Assembly: GCA_035275405.1 (NCBI GenBank)
Contig: DATEMU010000014.1
Location: forward strand, 186,001 to 250,000
DNA: 64,000 nucleotides
Direction: 5' to 3'
Source: Phycisphaerae bacterium
GTDB lineage: Bacteria > Planctomycetota > Phycisphaerae > UBA1845 > UTPLA1
A program made the position numbers and the translations under genes. The notes beneath the pieces are model-generated. The model worked only from the letters and a program-made list of their open reading frames with translations. It searched no databases and was not told where the DNA came from. Below, piece after piece: positions 48,348 to 56,400 of the stretch (position 1 is the first letter of the stretch; each line of letters opens with the position of its first letter).

Positions 48348-49001
48348 CTACCTCGATATCGACACTTGCACATCGCCGGCGTTGAGTTGCAATGCGATGT
48401 CGTCCAATGTCGCGCCAAACACCTTGCTATTCATTACTCGTCCGATCGGAACCCGAACAGCCACGACGGCGCTCGCAAGATATTGATTCAAGATATGGGT
48501 GCAGGCGTTCAAGATGCCCAGGTCCTGCACATTCACAATTCGAAGCGCCACTCTTAAGAGCCGAAAGATAATTCCTTCGTCGGTCAGAGATGTCAGGGCT
48601 GTGTGCATCCAAACCAGGAGTGCAAACTGCTCTCTCCATGTGGAGGGGGGGTCACCGGCCAGATCGATGATTATTCGGCTAAACAGCGCTGCCTCCTGGT
48701 TCTGAAGAACATGAGGATTGGGAAAACTGTGGTAGTCCGCGCTGGCCGGCGGCAGGTCCACATGGACCTCGCTAATGTCCACACGGTAGTTCACGATGAC
48801 TGGCGGCGCATTGTGAGGGGTCGGAATGGAAATGGGTGGCCGCACTTCACCCAACGGGACGTCGAACGAGCCGAATACAAACAGTTTAGGGTGTGCGATT
48901 CGAAGCCCGTGCAGAATTGCGCCGATCGCATCCTCATGCAGCAGGAGGCGGGCATCGCCATGCAGCACCACGGGGGGATCGGTGACCGGCGTTCCGTTCA
49001 T
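48348..49001 (-). CDS. Unassigned protein B of a three-gene operon
   Basis: 217 residues, starting in an ATGA overlap with the previous gene. Mixed alpha/beta sequence (VVLHGDARLLLHEDAIGAILHGL, YRVDISEVHVDLPPAS, EQFALLVWMHTALTSL, YLASAVVAVRVPIGRVM). No motif seen. Tight packing with both neighbours implies a shared function. Confidence 0.65.
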   Translation of the reverse strand: MNGTPVTDPPVVLHGDARLLLHEDAIGAILHGLRIAHPKLFVFGSFDVPLGEVRPPISIPTPHNAPPVIVNYRVDISEVHVDLPPASADYHSFPNPHVLQNQEAALFSRIIIDLAGDPPSTWREQFALLVWMHTALTSLTDEGIIFRLLRVALRIVNVQDLGILNACTHILNQYLASAVVAVRVPIGRVMNSKVFGATLDDIALQLNAGDVQVSISR

Positions 49002-49459
49002 ATTTTGCCCCCCTGTGGCCTAATGGACAATGGAACGGAGGCCATCGCGGGGAGGTTGGTGGCTCGCAACATCGCGCGAATGACGTATGGCTGGTTTGCC
49101 TGAAAGACCGCTGGATCGAGGCCAACGGTTTCAAGCCAATAGGTCCCTTCTGTCGAGGCAATGAGTTGATCGTTCGGTTGCGGTACTTGATCCAGCGGCG
49201 TTTCATACGCCACGTTGCCGGCCGCATCCATGATGCAGATTCGAATCTTCTGTGCAGTCTCGAAGTGAAGAGTGATATCGTCAGGGGTCAGATTGGTGGC
49301 ACCGTGAAAAATACGCAGTTGTCCGCTGAGGACCGCCTCCGTATCGACATAACCAACCGTAAAATCAGCGATCCGCCAGTCTTCCAATTCCTCTCTTGAG
49401 GCACCTTTGTGAGATTGGACGGGTGTTGCCTTGACGCCAACATGTTGCTGCCAACTCAT
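48998..49459 (-). CDS. Unassigned protein A of a three-gene operon
   Basis: 153 residues from the ATG at 49459; GGGAG lies 7 bases before it. It has a beta-sandwich look, with IADFTVGYVDTEAVLSGQLRIFHG, KIRICIMDAAGNVAYETPLDQVP and TYWLETVGLDPAVFQANQPYVIRAML. First gene of the operon. No signal peptide from this start; upstream extension is not supported by an RBS. Confidence 0.6.
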   Translation of the reverse strand: MSWQQHVGVKATPVQSHKGASREELEDWRIADFTVGYVDTEAVLSGQLRIFHGATNLTPDDITLHFETAQKIRICIMDAAGNVAYETPLDQVPQPNDQLIASTEGTYWLETVGLDPAVFQANQPYVIRAMLRATNLPAMASVPLSIRPQGGKI

Positions 49460-49890
49460 ATCGTGACTCCCATGCGTTTGAAACTCAAAAAAATGTTGCC
49501 CGTCGATACCAATGCGCCGGTCGCAGACGACGCCGAACCGGGTTATTGCTGTACACATCAGGACGGACAGTCCTAGATTCACAAGGATTGTAATCCCCGT
49601 TGCAGTAGAGTATTTCTTGGGGCATGGCCGTTCTCTGGAGTCCACCGACCGTACGATCCATGACAAGTTTACGGTACGGGCTACTCCTCAAAATGTACAA
49701 TCGCATTTATTGCTCGAGCTTTTCGGCATTATCCTCGGCGTTCGAGTGCATGCCCAGAAAACCACCGGGATGTGTCGGTAATTGTATAATGGCCTACCGT
49801 CGCGCCTACCTATGATCGGCGGCTAAAGTGGTCGAGGTTCGACTTGAGGCCCAAGCATCCTTAACCCAAGTTGATTCAGTATGTTGCGTA
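49460..49890. other. Intergenic region with no gene seen
   Basis: About 430 bases between the replication gene and the three-gene operon, both leftward. Short open frames do not look coding. The promoter for the operon is presumably here; I see no clear -10/-35 pair. Confidence 0.4.
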
Positions 49891-50529
49891 TCAGGTTGGT
49901 ACGTTGGATCCACCGCATTCGGTAGCGGCCGAACCAGGCGAGGGGAGGGACGCCATGTCTCCGAGTTGAAGTTCCTGTTGCCGGCCCGCGCCCTTGAGAT
50001 GGTACGTCCGCACGAATGCCAGACGGTCCCCGTTGAACATGAAACGGATGTTGACGAAGAACACGCCGTCGCTGGGGCTGCGGTACAGGAATTCCTTTTC
50101 CAGCAGTTCCCGCACCCCGCGCTGATACGTGCGGTCGCTGATACCGTGATCCTTGGCGACGTACTGATTGAGCTTGATTTCGTCGGAGCCAGGATTCGCC
50201 CGCATTTCGTGGTAGACGAGTTCGAACACCTGCAGGCCTGTCTTGGAGAGATCCGCCGCCTGTTTGATGCCGTCGAGGAACATCTTCACGAATCGGCTGC
50301 TGTCAACTTCCTCTTCCCACCAGAAGCCCATGCCGCCGATGCCTTTGATTTCGCCGCTGCTGTTGTCAACGATGACCGAACCTCTGCCGCCCGGCACCTG
50401 AAATCGCTTGGTCCGCGTTGTCAGTCCGCTGGTGGTCGGCACGCTTGGATTGGTTCGATAAACCGGGAATCCGCGCTTGGTGCTGACTTGATTCCCAGCG
50501 AGCCCCGCAATCTGTCGCACTTCCGTCAT
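49891..50529 (-). CDS. RepL-like replication initiator
   Basis: 212 residues. Central region: SSRFVKMFLDGIKQAADLSKTGLQVFELVYHEM, then a winged helix, DEIKLNQYVAKDHGISDRTYQRGVRELLEKEFLYRSP, and VFFVNIRFMFNGDRLAFVRTY. The NxxxxFxGDR end is typical of the RepL-type plasmid initiators. GGCGGAAA precedes the start. It suggests the element can replicate when excised. Confidence 0.75.
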   Translation of the reverse strand: MTEVRQIAGLAGNQVSTKRGFPVYRTNPSVPTTSGLTTRTKRFQVPGGRGSVIVDNSSGEIKGIGGMGFWWEEEVDSSRFVKMFLDGIKQAADLSKTGLQVFELVYHEMRANPGSDEIKLNQYVAKDHGISDRTYQRGVRELLEKEFLYRSPSDGVFFVNIRFMFNGDRLAFVRTYHLKGAGRQQELQLGDMASLPSPGSAATECGGSNVPT

Positions 50530-51128
50530 TTTCCGCCTCCGATTCTGTCACTAGACAGACAGCACATTGGCACATGACCGACAAAGGCGCAAGACCTTTT
50601 TGTCGGTACGCCGACTGATCCTGACGGTTGGCCGTCAATTCGTGACGGTTCGGTTTGATGAAAATCAAAGAGTTGCACCCTCGCTCTTTCTTATTACTAA
50701 ATAGCACCCAATGCGGCCGACGCCGGAGCGCGCCTCCGGATCGCTGGCGACGGCGTCGGCCAGCCGGCACTATTGAAAGAACCGCTCCACAACGGGACAG
50801 ACCTGTGGATAACTTTCAGAGCATCGGGCCAACCGTGATGAGAAGGCAACAAAGAGCTACCCGAGTGTTGCGCGATGTGTACACGAAGCCGTTACTTCGA
50901 GTTCGCGGAGAGGCCGTAGGGCATTCAGGAAAAGTATCGAGCCTGACGAACCGCCCCAGCTTCGCATTAGGGAGCCCGCACAAGCTAGAAACGGCATTGG
51001 ACGACCAAAACACCCCCTGTCAGTAGGACTACGCTCTTAGATCCACTCTTGCGCATTGGCCAGCGTCGTGAGTCAACATGACCGGCGACGATTCAAATTG
51101 AACCTGTGGCTACGTCAGGCAGGCGAGG
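50530..51128. other. Region upstream of rep, probable origin area
   Basis: About 600 bases without a supportable gene. GGCCGACGCC (50715-50724) pairs with GGCGTCGGCC (50752-50761), enclosing CCGGAGCGCGCCTCCGG (50723-50739). CTGACGGTTGG and GTGACGGTTCGG near 50620-50655 are related motifs. The rest has no clear content. Confidence 0.45.
50715..50761. repeat. Nested inverted repeat near rep
   Basis: Ten-base arms GGCCGACGCC / GGCGTCGGCC flank an inner palindrome CCGGAGCGCGCCTCCGG. Structure typical of replication origins or strong terminators. Confidence 0.7.
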
Positions 51129-52484
51129 TCACGGAGCGAGCATCGCCTCGACGAAGCCGCCCAGGTCAGCCCCGTTTGCGGAACCGTCACGATTAATGTC
51201 GGCACAAAGAAGATGCCAGGGATCAATGTCCACACCGAGCAAGACATCGACCATCGTCGGAAGGTCGAGAGCGTCAACCTGCCCGCTCTGGTCGAAGTCC
51301 GCCGCGGGCGAGCACGGACGGCAATCGAGAAAGAACACATTATCGAGCAAACCCTCATCGACGCCGCTGTAGAACTCGCCACGGATGGTCAATTCGGACA
51401 GGGAACCGAACACGTCGGCAAAATCCTGCATCGTCGGCACTTGCCCGTCGCTCGTTCGCGACCATTGTGCCGAGGGTTGGAGCGGCACCGCAAAGTGCGT
51501 CCATCCGTTGTCGGCCGGATTGGATTCCGCCGCGAATTGCAGCGTCAGTTCCGAGCCGGTGACGTTGACCATTCGCAGGCCCTCTGACGGGTCCGGCTGG
51601 GCGACCGGCGTTGCGCGCAGATCGAACTCCAGGATGCTGCCGAGCAACACAGTGCGATCCCCTAGGAACTTGGCAGGTGCCAGGTAGCGCCATTCAACGC
51701 CATCGGCAAGATCGGATACCGTGAAGCAGCCGCCGGGGTTCCCCGTCGAATTCGCCCAAGCCGGTGGGTTCGTATCCCGAAGCGTCCACCAGCCTTCGTC
51801 GTCTGCGTCGAAGGTGCTGGCCGGGCAATCCGGGGATGGGCCGTTGAGAACGACGTTGTCCAAGCCATCGGTGTCATTGCCGCTCCGGTACTCGGCCCGG
51901 ATGTAGAGAGCCGTCAGCGCCGCCAGAGCTTGTTGCAAATCCGAAGGAGTCGCTGCCGGCCCGCTCAAAGTATTGACGTGCCACCCGCCCCCGGCAGCCA
52001 GCAAGACGTGATAGCGCGTCCATCCAGTTCGCGGATTGTAGGAAGTGTTGAGCGCCAGCGTCATTCCGCCGCCTTGGATGACGACATCGGCGATATCGTA
52101 CTGGCTGCTTGTGGATGACTGCTTCTGGTCGAAACTGAGAACGCCGCCATACACCGCCGACTGTTCGCCCAGGAAGCCGGACGGGGCCTGCCAATAGGAG
52201 GTTCGTCCGTCATTGGGATCGACGTGCTGGAAGTAGCCGCCGAGATTGCCTCCTTGCTCCACCCACGCGAGATTTCCCTCGGGAACTGGCGTCGGATCGA
52301 GCGGGCTGAGATTGACCGTCCGCATCGCCGTCCAGCCGTCCGGATCGGCATTAAAGTGGCTTTCGGCGACAATAGGTTGGGCTTGAAGTCCCTCAACGCA
52401 CCAGGCGCAAGCGAAAGCAGCCAGAAACACGGATCGTCCAATTTGCAGCGACAAGCGGTTTTTCATCCCAGCCAGAACTGTCAT
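51129..52484 (-). CDS. Secreted laminin-B-type protein with dockerin tail
   Basis: 451 residues from the ATG at 52484 (GGAAGGGG upstream). Signal peptide near residue 20 (VFLAAFACAWCVEGLQAQ). Two laminin-B/IV-like domains: FNADPDGWTAMRTVNL...YWQAPSGFLGEQS and FDADDEGWWTLRDTNP...YLAPAKFLGDR, each followed by LTLALNTSY / LTLQFAAES and TALYIRAEYRSG / SELTIRGEFYSG. C-terminal dockerin loops DFDQSGQVDALDL and DINRDGSANGADL. Same style as the chromosomal secreted proteins, yet inside the element. Confidence 0.85.
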   Translation of the reverse strand: MTVLAGMKNRLSLQIGRSVFLAAFACAWCVEGLQAQPIVAESHFNADPDGWTAMRTVNLSPLDPTPVPEGNLAWVEQGGNLGGYFQHVDPNDGRTSYWQAPSGFLGEQSAVYGGVLSFDQKQSSTSSQYDIADVVIQGGGMTLALNTSYNPRTGWTRYHVLLAAGGGWHVNTLSGPAATPSDLQQALAALTALYIRAEYRSGNDTDGLDNVVLNGPSPDCPASTFDADDEGWWTLRDTNPPAWANSTGNPGGCFTVSDLADGVEWRYLAPAKFLGDRTVLLGSILEFDLRATPVAQPDPSEGLRMVNVTGSELTLQFAAESNPADNGWTHFAVPLQPSAQWSRTSDGQVPTMQDFADVFGSLSELTIRGEFYSGVDEGLLDNVFFLDCRPCSPAADFDQSGQVDALDLPTMVDVLLGVDIDPWHLLCADINRDGSANGADLGGFVEAMLAP

Positions 52485-52583
52485 GGCATAACCCCTTCCA
52501 GGAGCCCGTAGGGCCCCCCCCGAGCGCAAAGTCGCTGCTGCTAAACTAGCAGCAGACCTGCCGGAGTTTAGCTTGCTGCTGCA

Positions 52584-52817
52584 ATGGCAGCAAGGGCACA
52601 ACATAAACCGGCCTATCGGAGGATGTGCGGGATGCTCCGCGCCATGCGGGCCAAGGCCGGCCTGACGCAACGAGACCTCGCCCGTAAACTCAGGATGCAC
52701 AACACGATGGTGCACCGATCGGAGATCGGCGACCGCCGCATTGACCCGGTGGAGTTCGCGGCATGGTGCCGCGCCTGCGATGCCGATCCGGGTGACGTGA
52801 TCCGGAATCTCGGATAA
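52584..52817 (+). CDS. XRE-family HTH regulator
   Basis: 77 residues. Single helix-turn-helix of the Cro/C1 type: LRAMRAKAGLTQRDLARKLRMHNTMVHRSEIGDRRIDPVEFAAWCRAC. Divergent from the dockerin protein gene with a 100-base space that could hold shared operators. Small, with no sensor domain. May control the cargo gene or the element. Confidence 0.88.
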   Translation: MAARAQHKPAYRRMCGMLRAMRAKAGLTQRDLARKLRMHNTMVHRSEIGDRRIDPVEFAAWCRACDADPGDVIRNLG

Positions 52818-53168
52818 TACCGATGCCGGGGAGCGTTTTGCGGCTTTCCGATTGAATGAATCGTCAGAACCTGCTATGCGATTTGCGAAATATCACACTG
52901 CGGGAATATGTCTGACGGAACGTCACAGACCGACAACAAGTCCTTCGCATGGCTCAATACGGGCTCGGTCGACTTGTCGCCGCTAGAAGCCGAAACGGGT
53001 CATGCCGGGGTTTCATCAGGCATCCAGGAACGCATCCGTCTTGATTGTTCCTGATCATGGGCCGCAAGTCACGTCCCCCGCGGCATCCCATTCTGCTGTT
53101 TCCGCCCGAGGCGGATGATCCGCCGGTCGCCCTGGAAAAACCCCCCGATTCCAACACAGGAGGCAAAC
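52818..53168. other. Leader region before the methylase-helicase cluster
   Basis: About 350 bases. It holds the open 5' extension of the helicase frame (from 53045), without an RBS, and a small hairpin GGCGGATGATCCGCC near 53112-53126. Otherwise nothing supportable. Confidence 0.4.
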
Positions 53169-53480
53169 ATGCCGTACAAGACAATCATCATCGAGCTTCT
53201 GCGACAGCGACCGAGACTGCACGGCAAGCTCCGCCGCAAGCGCAAGGTCCTCGACGTGGTCAATCGCTACGCGCGCGAACTGAAGACGCTCCACGAAGAC
53301 TGGACGATGAGACTGTCGAAGGGCCAGCCGGACATCGATCCGAGCCAGATCGCCAGCGCGGCGATGGAATTCGCACTCATCGAGATGAAGGATCGTTTGC
53401 GGCACGCGTCACCGCCGGGCGAGCCGCCGTTGTCGGACATCGCAGGGGATCGGTCCCGCAATCGCACGTCGCGCGCCTGA
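53169..53480 (+). CDS. Small helical backbone protein
   Basis: 103 residues; AGGAGG lies 7 bases before the ATG. Sequence: MPYKTIIIELLRQRPRLHGK, then basic helices and PDIDPSQIASAAMEFALIEMKDRL. I recall similar small proteins in planctomycete genomes, with a different tail after PLS, so the end here (DIAGDRSRNRTSRA) may be a fusion. It lies in a different frame from the helicase 5' extension, and ends where the helicase-like sequence starts. Confidence 0.7.
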   Translation: MPYKTIIIELLRQRPRLHGKLRRKRKVLDVVNRYARELKTLHEDWTMRLSKGQPDIDPSQIASAAMEFALIEMKDRLRHASPPGEPPLSDIAGDRSRNRTSRA

Positions 53481-56400
53481 GCTGGTCGAGCCAGCCGACG
53501 CTCTTCGACCTGCTGTCCTCGCCCCAGGAAGGCCTAGCAGCCTCTGAATCTTCCCCGCGTTCAGAACGGTTCACACCGAAAACCGACAAAGCACCGCCCA
53601 GTACTCCGGTCCAGATCGCCGGCGGCGAAAAAGAGAAAGCTCGCGACATCATCGCCGCGATTCGCATGCTTCAGAAGGTCGAGGGAGAAAATCGGCTCGC
53701 AACTCATGACGAGCGCCAGGTGCTTGCCCGCTTTGCCGGCTTCGGGCCGGTCGCACTTTTGATTTTTCCCGACCCGGTAACACAGCACTACAAGGACGCC
53801 GGCTGGCAGAAGCTCGGCACGGAACTGAAAGCACTTCTAAGCCCCGCGGAATACAACAGCGCCAAGCGCACGACATTCAACGCCTTCTACACGTCGCCAA
53901 CCGTCATCGCGTCCATTCACGAGGCTATCTCGCGATTGGGCGTCCCCTCCGATGCCATGATCCTGGAGCCCGGATGCGGCATCGGCAATTTCATGAGTCA
54001 GGGAAGCGAGCAGTATCGCTTTATCGGCGTCGAGCTGGACTCGATATCGGGACGGATCGCGCGGGCGCTTCATCCCGACCAAGACATTCGCATTGAAAGT
54101 TTCCGCGAGACAAAACTGCCCGAGGAGCGCATCGGCGCGGTTGTCGGCAACGTGCCCTTTGCCGACACCAAGCTCGACTACCACGGACAGAAGCTCTCGC
54201 TTCACGATTTCTTTCTCGCCAAGTCGGTCGATTCCCTCAAACTCGGCGGTGTGCTGGCCCTGGTCACGTCCCACTTCACGCTCGACAAGCAGAATGCCGC
54301 CATCCGCGAGTATCTCGCCTCGAAGGCCGACTTCGTCGGAGCCATACGGCTGCCATCCCACGCCTTCAAGCGCGAAGGCACGGCAGTCGTCACAGACATC
54401 CTGTTCCTGCGCAAGCGCGCTCCCGGCGAACCCGCTCAACACGTCGATACGCAGTGGCTGGGTATCGCGCCAATTGTCATCGACGGCGCCGACGTTCCGG
54501 TCAATCGCTACTTCCTCAACCACCCGGAGATGGTTCTCGGCGACTGGACTCGCAAGGACACGCTCTATGGCGGGGAAGGATACAGCGTTCGTGGCAGCGG
54601 GGACCTCTCGGCGAAGCTGAAAGACGCCATTGGCATGCTGCCGCAGTTCGCGCCGTCGCAATGGTCACAGACCGCGGAAGAATCTACTCCGTCCTTCACA
54701 CCACCGCCGGCGGAACGCCACATCAACGAAGGCAGTTTCTTCGTCGGCAGCGACCGGGGGATTTGCCAACTGGTGGGCGGTCAGACCGTGCCGGTCGTGT
54801 ACGGCGGCACGGCGCTGAAGGCCGCCGGCACTCTCACCGGCCGCCGGCTCGCTTCTCTGATCGGCTTGCGCGACCACGCTCGCCGCGTGCTGCAATCACA
54901 AAATGAAGGTTGGCCGACGGAGCATCGAGAAGAAGCGAGGCGTGACCTCAACCAAGCCTTCGATCGTTTTCAACGCACCTACGGACCCATCAACAAGACC
55001 TCCTTCAGCGAGAGTCGCGACGGCAGCGTGATCCGACGGCGGCCGAACCTCGTCAAGTTTATTGAAGATCCCGACGCGATGCTGGTGATGTCGCTCGAAG
55101 ATTACGACGAGGTCACCGAAAAGGCCTCCAAAGCCGCCATCATGACCAAGGACGTGGTGGGCAAGACGCCGCCCGTCACGCAAGTTCGCAGTGCCGAGGA
55201 AGGCTTGCTCGTGTCGCTCAACCAGCGGGGCAGGGTGGACCTGCCCTTCATCGCCGGCCTTTACGGCAAACCGGAGCAGCAGGTTATCAGCGAACTGGGC
55301 GACTTGGTCTTCCATGACCCCGAATCGAAATCATGGAAGACCGCCGACGACTACTTGTCCGGCAACGTTCGCGCCAAGCTGGCAGCCGCCGAGAAGGCCG
55401 GGCGGGCCTACGCCCAGAACACCGAGGCGCTGTGGCGCGTGCAGCCCGAGGACGTGCTGCCCGGCGACATCGACGCCAATCTCGGCGCGCCGTGGATACC
55501 CGCCAGCGACATCCAGGCATTCGCGGCCGATTTGTTCCATGTCGAGCCGTCGATCATCCCGGTCAGTCATCTTCAAAAGGACGCGGTTTGGAGCGTGGAC
55601 GCCGGCCACGCCGCGAAGGCGTCCGTCGCGGCAACTTCCGACTACGGCACCGCCCGTGCTAACGGCACGTGGCTACTTGATCTGGCCCTCAACATGAAGT
55701 CGCCGGTCATCTACGACGTGATCGATCATGGCGACGGCGAGGAGCGCGTTGTCAACCAGGAAGAGACGATGGCCGCGCGCGAGAAACAGAAGCTGATCAA
55801 GGAGCGCTTCCGCGCATGGGTATTCACTGACCCCGAACGCATCGAGCGGCTGGTGCGGGTTTACAACGACATTTACAACAACCTGCGGCCACGCCTCTTC
55901 GATGGCTCGCACCTCGACTTCCCCGGCATGAACCAGACCGTTCGCCTGCGGTCGCACCAGGCCGACGCCGTGTGGCGGGGGATGAGTTCTGGCAACACGC
56001 TGCTAGCGCACGCTGTCGGCGCCGGCAAGACGTTCACGATGGCCGCGACCGGCATGAAAATGAAACAGGCGGGGCTCATCAAGAAACCGATGTACGTTGT
56101 TCCCAACCACCTGCTGGAACAGTTCGCCCGCGAATTCATGCAGCTCTATCCCAACGCCAAACTGCTGGTCGCCACCAAGGAGGACCTGCGCCGCGACCGT
56201 CGCAAGTTGTTGACCGCCAAGATCGCCAGTGGCGAATGGGACGGGATTCTCGTCACACATTCGTCGTTCGAGCGTATCGGCATGTCACGGGATTACCAGG
56301 AGAAGTTCCTTATCGAGCAGATCGCCGAGTACGACGAGCTGCTTCGCGAACACGCCGGCGCCAAAGGCGCGAATCGCAATCTCATCAAGCAGATCGAGAA

